The notes under the pieces are model-generated. The model made no database searches. It was not told the origin of the DNA and saw only the letters and a program-made list of their open reading frames with translations. A DNA stretch of 64,000 bases. Origin: W0P28-013 sp051870755. Lineage in GTDB: Bacteria; Bacteroidota; Bacteroidia; Bacteroidales; Paludibacteraceae. Shown piece after piece: positions 8,602 through 18,500 of the stretch. The stretch lies in NCBI GenBank assembly GCA_051870755.1, contig JBJECE010000018.1:62001-126000 (forward strand), given 5' to 3'. Position 1 is the first letter of the stretch. Each line of letters opens with the position of its first letter. A program made the position numbers and the translations under genes.

Positions 8602-9582
8602 TTATTTTTGTTTGATGATAATCCAAATGATGATGGGCGCACCAACCAATGCGCTGATGGCATTGATGGGCAGCGTATAGCCTTGATCAGGCAGTTGTGT
8701 AGCCATATCGCACAACATTAGCAGCGAGGCGCCGCACAAGATGCAGCCGGTCAGTGTGATGCGGTGGTCGGCGGTGCGAAACAGCCCACGCACCAGATGC
8801 GGCACGGCCATACCGATGAATGCTATCGGGCCGGTGAATGCCGTGGTCGTGCCGGCCAACAGTGCCACTGCCACGATAATCAGTATGCGTGTGCGTGTGA
8901 TGTTGATGCCCAAACCTTGTGCATAATTTTCGCCCAGCAGCAGACCATTTAGCGGTTTTTGTAGGGCGTAGGCCAGCAGCAGCCCGATGACCACCAGGGG
9001 CAGCATCACCCACATGTAGTTCCACCCGACGGCCGACAGGCTGCCAAATGTCCACACAACGAACAACTTCAGCGAATCGGGGTTGCTCGCATTTTGGAGA
9101 ATGGTAACCAGCGAGCCGGCTATCTGCCCGAACATGATACCGACAATGAGCAACGACACGGCTTGGTGTACCCGAAACGACACGGCCAGCACCAACAGCA
9201 GCACCAACACGGCGCCGATGATGGCGGCGCATACCAATCCCCCACCGCTTTGTGCAAATGTGATGGGCAACAGGCCGCCTGCAAGCAGATAAACAGCCAC
9301 ACCAAGACTTGCGCCCGAACTGACGCCCAATACATACGGGCCGGCCAACGGATTGCGGAACAATGTTTGCATGATGAGCCCGGCTACCGAAATGGCTGCA
9401 CCGGTAACGATGGCAGTCAGCGCTTTGGGCAAACGAAAATTGTAGATGATGTTGTGATAGAGTTCGTTGTCCGACACCAGCGCATCGAGTGGCACGCTGC
9501 CGAAACAGACATCGCATACGAATAACAGGCCTGTAACAATGACCAAACCGGCAAACAGCAATATGGTGTGTCGGCGGCTCAT
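8602..9582 (-). CDS. FecCD/BtuC-family ABC permease
   Basis: The 326-residue polytopic inner-membrane protein has about nine to ten hydrophobic segments. It carries the family hallmarks: RLPKALTAIVTGAAISVAG in the first third, NPLAGPYVLGVSSGAS, and near the C-terminus the cytoplasmic coupling loop FTGPIAFIGMAVPHLVR. These permeases form homodimers that pass iron chelates, haem or corrinoids from a periplasmic binding protein. Its start codon overlaps the stop of the binding-protein gene by four bases (9579-9582), and its stop lies one base before the GTG of the ATPase gene, so the three are translationally coupled. Confidence 0.95.
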   Translation of the reverse strand: MSRRHTILLFAGLVIVTGLLFVCDVCFGSVPLDALVSDNELYHNIIYNFRLPKALTAIVTGAAISVAGLIMQTLFRNPLAGPYVLGVSSGASLGVAVYLLAGGLLPITFAQSGGGLVCAAIIGAVLVLLLVLAVSFRVHQAVSLLIVGIMFGQIAGSLVTILQNASNPDSLKLFVVWTFGSLSAVGWNYMWVMLPLVVIGLLLAYALQKPLNGLLLGENYAQGLGINITRTRILIIVAVALLAGTTTAFTGPIAFIGMAVPHLVRGLFRTADHRITLTGCILCGASLLMLCDMATQLPDQGYTLPINAISALVGAPIIIWIIIKQK

Positions 9583-10718
9583 GGCGTCAGTTTATTGATG
9601 TAGGTTGGTGTGTAGGTGCCAGACTCGGCAGGATGCAACGCCCAAATCAAATCGTTGAGAATAACATCGGGATGCACCACGCCGCTCTCCCAAAAGTCGT
9701 TGGCGCCGCCGTTGCGTGTGCGTGCGTAGAAACCATAAACACGGTCGTTTTTAGCCGCTTTGAATAATTGATGCCGCTCGTCCATGGCGAATAGTTCGTG
9801 CATGGTGGCCGTAGGCGCATTCAGCCACACGTCGGCTTGCGCAAAGTGCATCAAAACGGTTTCGAAATTGAGCGGCAGACTGCCGTTCGAGGTGTTGTCG
9901 CTGTAGAAATAGTTGGCGCCGGCATCGGCGAATAGTTGCCCCATGTAACTCTGTCCACCCGGCATGTACCATGTGCCTTTGAAATTGCTGCCGGCCATTA
10001 CGGTGGGTTGCGTCGGCATCAGTTGCGCCGCTATTTTTGCTTCGATGTAGTTGTTTTCGATGGTGTCGAAATAGGCTGCTGCCATGGATTCTTTGTCGTA
10101 GAATGCGGCCACAAGTTTCAGCCATTCGGCGCGCGCAAGGGCGTTAGGTTCTGTCCATTCGTTGTTGTAAATCAGCGTAATACCCGATGCGGCCAATCGT
10201 TTGGCGTTGTTGTCTTGTTGGTTATAACTTGCCAACATCAGGCCGGCGGGTTTCAGCGCAAGCAGTCGTTCGGTGTTGGTGTCGAAGGCGTCGCCCAAAC
10301 TGACGATTTGCTTGTCGGCGTACCGTTGTCTGATGGTGTCGTTGTAGGCAAGTTCGGGGTTGCAGATGCCGCTGATGCGATGCAATTCGCCAATGATGTC
10401 CAAAAAGGCGTAGTGCGTACACGACGTAACGGCCAAATGGTCGAGCGGAATGCGTATCTTGGTGCCGTTGGCGGGCACATCTATCGTGTCGGATTTGACC
10501 AGATAATAGGTCGCCAGCACCGCATCGTCAATCCATGGACTGTTTATTGTAATGCGCTTGTAATCAGCAAAATAATCAACCTTAAACCCATGCGCATATT
10601 TGATGGTTAGGGTAGAATCGGGGGTCGCAGCCTCGGCGGCCTGTTGTGTACGGTGGCGTCCGCAGGCGGTCAGCAGTAGTGTGCCAAGAATTATTGTCGA
10701 GAGTACATAGCGTTTCAT
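9579..10718 (-). CDS. ABC importer substrate-binding lipoprotein
   Basis: The 379-residue product starts with a lipoprotein signal: MKRYVLST, a hydrophobic stretch, and a lipobox LTAC with the lipidated cysteine at residue 19. The mature part has the helical-backbone metal-receptor fold (FepB/BtuF class) in sequence, for example HGFKVDYFADYKRITI, LLALKPAGLMLAS and WLKLVAAFYDKE. It would deliver a chelated metal, haem or corrinoid to the permease encoded next. ATG 10718 is chosen because the lipobox follows at normal distance; an in-frame ATG at 10748 would lie upstream of the probable promoter. Gene order is binding protein, permease, ATPase. No TonB-dependent receptor is nearby to reveal the substrate. 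Confidence 0.9.
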   Translation of the reverse strand: MKRYVLSTIILGTLLLTACGRHRTQQAAEAATPDSTLTIKYAHGFKVDYFADYKRITINSPWIDDAVLATYYLVKSDTIDVPANGTKIRIPLDHLAVTSCTHYAFLDIIGELHRISGICNPELAYNDTIRQRYADKQIVSLGDAFDTNTERLLALKPAGLMLASYNQQDNNAKRLAASGITLIYNNEWTEPNALARAEWLKLVAAFYDKESMAAAYFDTIENNYIEAKIAAQLMPTQPTVMAGSNFKGTWYMPGGQSYMGQLFADAGANYFYSDNTSNGSLPLNFETVLMHFAQADVWLNAPTATMHELFAMDERHQLFKAAKNDRVYGFYARTRNGGANDFWESGVVHPDVILNDLIWALHPAESGTYTPTYINKLTP

Positions 10719-10723
10719 GCCTG

Positions 10724-10731
10724 CAAAGATA
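10724..10731 (-). promoter_or_regulatory. -7 box just before the binding-protein start codon
   Basis: On the minus strand TATCTTTG (TAnnTTTG) ends only five bases before the ATG at 10718. With the usual start point the mRNA would begin at or next to the initiation codon, so it would be leaderless or nearly so. No TTG at -33 is seen. Confidence 0.5.
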
Positions 10732-10782
10732 GCAAAAAATGCTGACATCTGTTAGTGTCGCGTTGTCGTTTTCGACATCATA

Positions 10783-10809
10783 CAAAAAGAAACAGCCGTT
10801 GCCGGCTGT
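10783..10809 (-). terminator. Intrinsic terminator of the surface-protein operon
   Basis: ACAGCCG (10792-10798) and CGGCTGT (10803-10809) form a seven-pair stem with a four-base loop. Read on the minus strand it is followed by TTTCTTTTTG. It lies 30 bases after the stop of the OmpA-type gene. Confidence 0.85.
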
Positions 10810-10838
10810 CTCTTTCGTAGTTTTATGCAAGTGCTGTG

Positions 10839-12041
10839 TTATTTTGCCTGTGGCAGCACGGTGATGCGCACGATGCGGTTGAATGATCCTTCTTCGTAAA
10901 CTTGTTCGCGGTCGCCTAACGGATTGATGGTGATTTTGTCGTCGGCTATGCCATATTGTTCCACGAGGATGCGGCGCACATTTTCGGCGCGCTGTGTGGC
11001 CAATTGCTCGTTGATTTCCGGCGTGCCCGTGTCTTTGTCGCAGTAGGCGTCCAAGCGCAAAGTAACATCGGGATAGGCACTGACAAAGGCTGCTACGTTG
11101 TAGTATTGCGTGGCGTAGTTTTGTTTCGGAGTGGCCGAACCGAGTGCAAATTCGATGAGCGCAATCTGAAATGGTTTGTCGAAAGTGCCTTGCGTGGCTG
11201 CTGCCGACAGGTCGGTGGTTGTAATCGGTGCGCCGCGTTCGATGATGCGCTCGGTGTGGTGGTACACATGTATTGTATCAACCCGTGCGTAGTTGTTGCT
11301 GTTTCGTGCAGCCGCTTTGTCGTTGCTTTTCTGACGTTGTTTGTACGCAAAACGGTGTCCGCCGAAGTTGTACGAAAACCCGACCGAAATCGACAAATCT
11401 TCTTGTGCCACAGGACCGGCATGTTGCGTGTAGCCTTCGGCCATGATGGTGGTAGCCAACGCCAAATTGACGTCCCAACAATCGGTGATGCGATATTTGC
11501 CCATCAGGCCGAAATGGCCTGTCAGACTGTGTTGTGCAGGCACGCCCTGATTGGCAAACCCATACAGGTAACCAATCCCGACGAATGGCACCACGTCCCA
11601 CTTACAAGTTTGAATGTACCCTTTGTTGATGCACGACGACAGACTCAGCAATACATCGACATGCGGATTGATATAAAAGATATTGAAATTGCTCGACCCG
11701 TCGGCAAGTGGCGTTATTTGCGCGATGTCAAAGTTCCATTTTCCTATATCATCCGCCGAGGCTGCGCCTTGCCACCAGAATGATTTGATGCCTACTTGAA
11801 AACCGAAGTAGGGCATTATCCACTTACCCGCCGTCAGCGATAGCTCGGGACGCATGCTGTTGGTGGCATCTATGTCGGGGTTTTGCTGCCGACTCTGATT
11901 AAACAATATATCGCCTCCGAGCATCAGCGAGAGAAACCAATCGGAATCGGCTTTCCCTGCCGCATTATACACGGTGTCGGTCTGCGCAAACGTGTGGCAG
12001 ACGACGATGGTTGCAAGCAAAAAAACAGATAGACGTTTCAT
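10839..12041 (-). CDS. OmpA-family outer-membrane protein with peptidoglycan-binding domain
   Basis: The 400-residue product has a signal peptide ending at ...CHTFAQ. Residues about 30-215 look like a small outer-membrane beta-barrel: alternating strands such as FLSLMLGGDILF, YFGFQVGIKSFWW, VVPFVGIGYLYGF and LSISVGFSYNFGG. A basic linker follows. Residues about 290-400 are an OmpA C-terminal domain with the peptidoglycan-contacting pattern: an acidic pair (DKDTG) and INEQLATQRAENVRRIL, then a second conserved arginine in FNRIVRI. It is the last gene of the five-gene minus-strand operon and starts four bases after the lipoprotein stop. The context suggests it anchors or assembles the surface proteins encoded upstream; that role is inferred. 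Confidence 0.88.
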   Translation of the reverse strand: MKRLSVFLLATIVVCHTFAQTDTVYNAAGKADSDWFLSLMLGGDILFNQSRQQNPDIDATNSMRPELSLTAGKWIMPYFGFQVGIKSFWWQGAASADDIGKWNFDIAQITPLADGSSNFNIFYINPHVDVLLSLSSCINKGYIQTCKWDVVPFVGIGYLYGFANQGVPAQHSLTGHFGLMGKYRITDCWDVNLALATTIMAEGYTQHAGPVAQEDLSISVGFSYNFGGHRFAYKQRQKSNDKAAARNSNNYARVDTIHVYHHTERIIERGAPITTTDLSAAATQGTFDKPFQIALIEFALGSATPKQNYATQYYNVAAFVSAYPDVTLRLDAYCDKDTGTPEINEQLATQRAENVRRILVEQYGIADDKITINPLGDREQVYEEGSFNRIVRITVLPQAK

Positions 12042-12045
12042 AAAT

Positions 12046-12510
12046 TCAGATAACGGTTAGTGTGAGTTGATGCGGTTGAGCGGTAGTGCCTATGATGGCG
12101 CCGCTTTTGATGACGACTGGCTCCGATGATTGATACATATAGCCCGTGCGGCTGCTCCAATAGCGGAAGTACGCCGGCGATTCTTCCTCGGCGTTGGCCA
12201 CGGGTATCGAAAAGTTGAACAGCCCATCTTCCAAATTGGCAACACCGCGACAAACATCGCCCACGAATACGGCCATTTGGTCGTCGTCGCCGATGTAGGG
12301 TTGCAAATTGTCCGGCAGGGCAATGACGGCCGTAGCACCGATGTATGATAATGAATCGGGTTGCGTAAATGTCCATTGCGGATTGTCGTATTTGGTGATA
12401 ACCTCTTTTTTGCGGCAGGCGCTCATAACTGCCACCAGCAAGATGGCAGTTATGGCGAGCAGTTGTTTCAAGCGCAAGCCGTTTGTGAATGTTTTGTTTA
12501 TTGTAGTCAT
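12046..12510 (-). CDS. Lipoprotein carrying the A-x-F-x-G-x-x-C-x-G-V-A module
   Basis: This 154-residue protein has a membrane-directed N-terminus with a lipobox-like MSAC and cysteine at residue 32. The rest is a single beta-rich module (about 45-154) with DDDQMAVFVGDVCRGVAN at 75-92, followed by FRYWSSRTGYMYQ. The same pattern appears in the giant protein encoded just upstream (DENDILAAFDGKECIGVAR near 2724-2742, then FRMYDASTGIIYQ), so the two products share a fold. The gene lies 13 bases after the giant gene and 4 bases before the OmpA-type gene. The module is known to me only as a recurrent piece of Bacteroidota surface proteins; its binding partner is unknown. Outer-membrane location is inferred. 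Confidence 0.75.
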   Translation of the reverse strand: MTTINKTFTNGLRLKQLLAITAILLVAVMSACRKKEVITKYDNPQWTFTQPDSLSYIGATAVIALPDNLQPYIGDDDQMAVFVGDVCRGVANLEDGLFNFSIPVANAEEESPAYFRYWSSRTGYMYQSSEPVVIKSGAIIGTTAQPHQLTLTVI

Positions 12511-12523
12511 AATGTTCTACGAT

Positions 12524-15500
12524 TTAGAATTTGATGAATTTTTGTACTTCTACTTCGTCGCCATGCACAAAGCGCAGGAAATAGGTGCCCTCGACGAGCG
12601 AACTAACGTTGATCGACCGCAAAACGAGTCCATCGGTCTTTTCGGGTGCCGAGGTGTACACCACTTTGCCCATCACGTCGTAGATTTCGATGCGTGTCGA
12701 TGCGTTCGGTTGTACCATGGCCGACACCGTTAATTGTGTTGTCGCCGGTATCGGGTAGATGGTCATGCCGGTGGTCAGCGACGGAGCGTCGAACACGATG
12801 TGCAGCGGTGCCGTAGGATCGCCACTGACATTGTCGGGCGTGTAGGCCACCGTGGTGCTCGACAGTGCGGTGCCGTCTTCGCGCACGCGGAGGAAGTGCA
12901 CTTCGTTCTGCGTGTTGTCGCCCGCTACCGAAATGCAGAGCAACGTGCGGTTGTCGTACACAACGGGAGTTGCCTCGCCGCGAATTTCGCCATCTACCAC
13001 AGCATAGAGTTTGTCGGTGGGTTGCACATCATCGGAGTAGCCGACTATCGACATGTTGTGCGGATAGTTGTGCGCGGTGTATTGTGGTGCACGACTTACG
13101 GTCGATGCTTTCGACGGATAGGTCAGCTTTTTGGCCGTAGCAGCCGTACTCTTGAGCATATAGCCTTCGTTGGGCTGCATCGTTTCCAACGAACCGATCC
13201 ATTCGTTGCCGTAGTACATCGCAAAGCCGTCCTGCGATTTGATGATGTCGCCATCGGCAGCATCGTAGCCGGCGAGTGCCGACTTGACACTGAGCATGGC
13301 TTGCGGCAGATAGGAGATGTAGTTCCAACGATTCGGCGCAATGGTTATCGACAGCGAGGTCGGGTCGATTTCGGTACCGCTGACGGCCAATGTCTTGTCG
13401 GCATTGACGTGGAAGAGATACATCTCGCTATTGTTGAACGATGTCAAGCGGCCACCGGTTACCCACATTTGTTTTGCTTCAACATAATCGGCAAACGCGG
13501 TCAGATTCTTGACGGTTTCGCCGTCCTCCCAAGTGCCTTCGGCCAAGGCGGTGTTGATGTCGTTCAAATCGTCGTTAGCCAAGTTGAACGAAACCCAATT
13601 CCAACCTTTGCTCAAGTTGATGTTGGCAAAAATCAGTGCGCCGCCATCGAAGATGACCGGATCCATCGGTGTGCCGACAATTTGCTGCGACGCAAACGTG
13701 ATGGGTTGCGACGGCTCGGCTTGGTAGATGATGCCTGTCGAGGCATCGTACATACGGAAGATCATCGGTTTGGTCGATTTGGCGGTGTGCGAATAGACGG
13801 TGAGCAGTACATAATACATGTCGGTCGCCTTATTGTACGACGTGCGTGCCACACCGATGCACTCTTTGCCGTCGAATGCGGCGAGTATGTCGTTTTCGTC
13901 CATCGAGAATACACCTTCGAAGCGCATCTGTCCGAATACGGAACTGTTGTATTCGTAGGCGTTTTTATCGACTGTCCACGTTGGTTCTTCGCCGGTTACC
14001 ACTACATTTATCGACAACGGCTCGCTTACATTCTGTGCATCTACCAGATAGACGACTTCGTTGTATGTGCCCACATTCAGGCCGCTGTTGATGCTGAATT
14101 CAATCGTGGCCGATTTGGTCGGGTTGAGCGTGCCGGATTCGGGTGTGGCTGTGAGCCACGACGGCAAGTTCTCGATGGTGTAGTTCTGCACGAATCCACC
14201 TTTGTTTGTAATGCCGACTTTGAATGTGTACTCGTCGTACTGTTTTTTCTGGATGTTGATTTCGTCCTCTTGCCACATCAGTTGGTTGCGGTCGATATAA
14301 GCCGACCAAGTGATAGGCGACAAGATGCTGTTGCCGTTCACGTCGCGCACGTCGGTAGCCGTAAAGTTTACGATGGTGTTTTCGATGCGGTAATCATCTT
14401 CTTTGAGTGTGATGATCAGTGCGTCGTTGTTGACCACAAAGTCGTAAAGCAATTTGCTGACGGCGCCTTTGGTCTTGACGGGCGCAATGTCCGACGATTG
14501 GATGGTGTTGCCGTGGCGTGTTACGAGTAAACTGTCGTTCGTAACGTAGTCTTTCAGCGTGTATTGCAATTCGGGCACACCTTGGAACGTGATGTAATGC
14601 TCGAACGGATAGTAGGCCAACAGACCTAATTCGCTGCCATCGAGTTTTTCATCATCGAGTTGCTCCATTTGCGCTTGTGTGCGATAGAGTTTCCACAATC
14701 GGATTTCGTCTATCGAGCCGTTGAAGAAACGGTCGATGACCATGTGTGTGTCGTTGGGAATATCGTGCCAGCCGCAAGCGCCGACAAAGATGCGGTCGCT
14801 GGATATGCCGCCAACCATATCGGCTGCGAGGTACGTTTGCATCTTACCGTCGATGTAGATGCGTGCATGTCCGTTGGAACGGCTGACTGTGAATGCAAAG
14901 TTGTGCCATGTGTCGTCAGCCCAATCGCCCGGTATTATCGTTTCGTAACCGTTGTTGCGATAGCACAATTCGCCGGCTGCGTTCCATCCGACGGCAAACA
15001 AGTTTTTCGGAGTTTCCGAAGTGCTGTTTACACCGTCGCCGTTCGACAGCATAATGGCATTGACTTGCGGCGCAGCGGCTTTGAACCAGAATCCGAGCGT
15101 ATAGTCCATGTCGGCGGTGCAAACGGTAGCCGAACTATTGATTTCGAAATAGCCGCTTTGTCCGTCGAAACGGGTAGCAAAGCCTTCGGGCAAAGCCCAT
15201 TCGGCGTTGTATAGCACGAGGTTTACGCCACGTGCTTTGTCGGCTGTGGCCGTGCCGCGTGCTTCGTCCATGGCATAGTAACCTATCAGGCCGACATCGT
15301 TGCCCGAGAGTTGAATGGCGCTATTGACCTGTAATTGGCCTGCTGTGCGACACGCATTCCAGATGCGGAATTGGTCCACTTTACCGTTGAAATAGCCCGT
15401 TTCGGAGGCGATGTCGCGACCGATTTGGAAGAAACCAATGCCGTCGTAGTCGTCCACTGTGGCCTCGACAACGGCTACCCAATTGACATACGCTGTCAGC

Positions 15501-18500
15501 AGGGAAGTGGCGCTGTTGTAGGTGAGTGCAACGTGATTCCAACTGCCGGCTTCCAATGCCGTTGGCTTGCTGGAGCGCACTGTCGCTTTGCCGAAACGCA
15601 CCGTAACGTAGTTTTGGGCATCGATGCTGAAGGCAAGGCTGCTGCGTGTGTCGCCATGACTGAAAATGGTAGCATTTTGCGCATAGTCGTGCTTGATCCA
15701 GCCTTCGATGGTGAGGTCTTTTGCACTGTAATTCTTGCTGAGCTCGGTTGACAGATAGGCGGCTTTGCCATCGAGTTGAATGGCTACGTCGTGGTTGGTG
15801 GCAGCGCCGTTGCGTATGCCTGTTACCGAGAAGTTGTTTTCTGTGAGCAATCCATCGGCGATGGTCTCGTTAAAGTCGAGTCGTATTTCGTCGGTGATGG
15901 TCAGAATGCCGTTGGCCGGTTTGGCGGCACCAAACAGGCGCGGGTTGTACATATCTTTGATACCGGAAACGATTTCCGACTCGTTGGCATAGAGTTGATC
16001 GTTGATGTTGCAGAACGATACAGCGCGTATGTCGTAGCGTTGGTCGGGCAACTCGTCCATGTGGAAATTGTAGAATATGTTGCCCAAGTTTTCCGACTGA
16101 ATGCGCAGCGCATTGAAGCCTTTGTTCACCATGGCATCGACCAGCGAGTCGTTGTCGTAGTAGTAGGCCAGCGTAACCCATTCGTCGTCGGATGCGGAGG
16201 TGGCTTTGTACTGCAATTCGATATGGTCGAAATCCGTATAGTTGACATCAAAGTCGGTCAAGGTAATCGGCATATAATGGCTTACGATGCCGGCGATGGT
16301 GTCGGCGGCGCATTTGGTGTTGTATGTCCAATTGTTGGATGGCGCACCAACGCGTACGCTTGTGCACGACGGCGTGAAATGCGCTGTTACATACACCGTA
16401 TCCGATATCAGCGGAATGAAACTGTTCGGGTCGTTCTGACATTGCGATATGAGGATAACACCCAACGAGTCATAATTCAGCACAGTGCCTTTGCGCACGG
16501 AGAGCGTCTTTTGCAGGTCGTCGCCGGCGGGCACATGATATGCCAAGCGCGATCCCGAAAGCGGGTTGCCGTCAATCGTGATGATGGCGCCGTTAGGATT
16601 GGTTCGGTCGTATGGTATGATGTCGAACGTTTGGTCTTCGCCGGTTTCGGAGTTGTTGCGCAAGTGCAGCATGAATGTGGCGGCTTCGCCCGAAGGAATG
16701 TTCTCTTGGAAATTTTTGTCCACGGAGAGTGTCGGTACTTCCAACTGCATGGTGGCTGCGTCGATCACTTCTGTTTCGTGATTTTTCCAGTGTACGGCAG
16801 TGTATTCGCCTTCGTAGGGGCAACTTGTGGCACCGCCGCGTGTGCGGAACACAAAGGTCGGGAACGACTCTTTCATTTCGACGCTGTTTTCGTTGGCTGC
16901 GCCGGAACCCAAGCCGGGGCCGCTGACGCCATATTCTTCGTCGGACGATTTCCAACCATTGTTTTCGTACAATACGTCAACCGACAGGTAATCGTCGTCG
17001 CCCGATTCGGCCAGGACGAAACCTTTGGCGTGCGAGGCCTCCATCTCGTCGGTAAATTCGCCGCCTTGTACCATGCCTGTATGTTCTTCGAATGCGAACG
17101 TCGTTTTATTACCCATCACGTTCACCATGAAGTCGTTGGAAACGATGGCGCCTACCGTGATGTCGAACGAATTGACGGACGACACAATGGTTGAATATTG
17201 TTCGCTGTATTCGATGGGCGAACCGGCGTGGAACGAGTAGTTTTGCAGTAGTTTGCTGGCTGTTGCTTTGATACTGTCGTTGTCCGACATCACCTTGTAC
17301 CACTTGTCTATCGACTGGTTGATCGATGCTACCGAGTCGATTTTGTTAGCGGCAAGGTAGGCGTTGTAGTAACCGGGCTGACCGAAGTTCTCATCGCCGG
17401 CCGGCACGGTGGACATGTAGTAACAGCGGTTATTGATTTGGGCAGAGTCCTGCAAGGTGGCTTCGTCGCGCGTGCCGGGCAGCAGCAATAGGCTGTTGCG
17501 CACATCTTCCAAGTTGGGTATCAGCGTCTGTTCGAGATAAATTTGCGGATAAGCAAATAGTGTATTGAACGATTGCGACATCGACAGACCGCGTGTTTGC
17601 ACGAGCGCATATTTGTCATTGCTGATATAAGTACCTACATAGGCATCGGCACCTAATTTGTCGTAGGTGGCTTTTGGCACGATGGTGCTGACCAACGTGC
17701 TGCCAAAGGTGATGTTGGTCGAGTAGCCGACATATACGTCGCCGTTGGCGCCGACATATAGCGGGTCGTCGCTGGTTTGGAAACGCTGCGTAACGGTGGT
17801 TACCGTGGTTTTGGTGTTGCTGCCGGTGTATTGTGCCGACTGCTTGATACCGGCACTGACACCTGTTTCAGCTTCAGATGCTGTGGTTGCACTACCGCTG
17901 GCTTGCCCGGGTGTTACAGCCAATGTGATGGCCATAGCACCTGAATTGTAGCCCTCTGTCCATATTTCGGTACCTTCGTGTTCGAGTCCGCCGCGGTAGG
18001 TGTTGCTCTCGGTAAAGGTGGTGCCTTTTTCGAGGTACGAATAGGAGTTACTTCCCGGTGGGTCGCGCAGCACGGTCAGCAGTTTGTTGGGACCGGCGGT
18101 TACGAAATTGACGCCCGTCTGATGGCAACCCAAGATGTAGGCTTCACCATTCTTGTTGCCCATCGGGTTTTCCCAATTGACGCTGGTCGGATTGTCGGAT
18201 TCGCCGTAAACGAATGTGGCATTCACCGAGCCGGTGGCGTTATCCATGGTCGGTTGGTCAATGGTTACCTGCCAATAGTTTTCGTCGGCTACCAGCGTGT
18301 CGGAGTAGGCAAAGTGTTGGCTGCCGAAGCCCACTGTGGCGTCCTCTACCGGCACACGGTCGATTTTGGTCGAGTCGATGTGTCCTATGGCATCGGTGTA
18401 GTACAAGAACTCTTCGAATATCTCGTAGCCGAAGAAGTAGGTCTCGTTCTGCGTGAATACCGGTTTGTCAAACAGATATTTGTCGGTGGCGGCATCGTAC

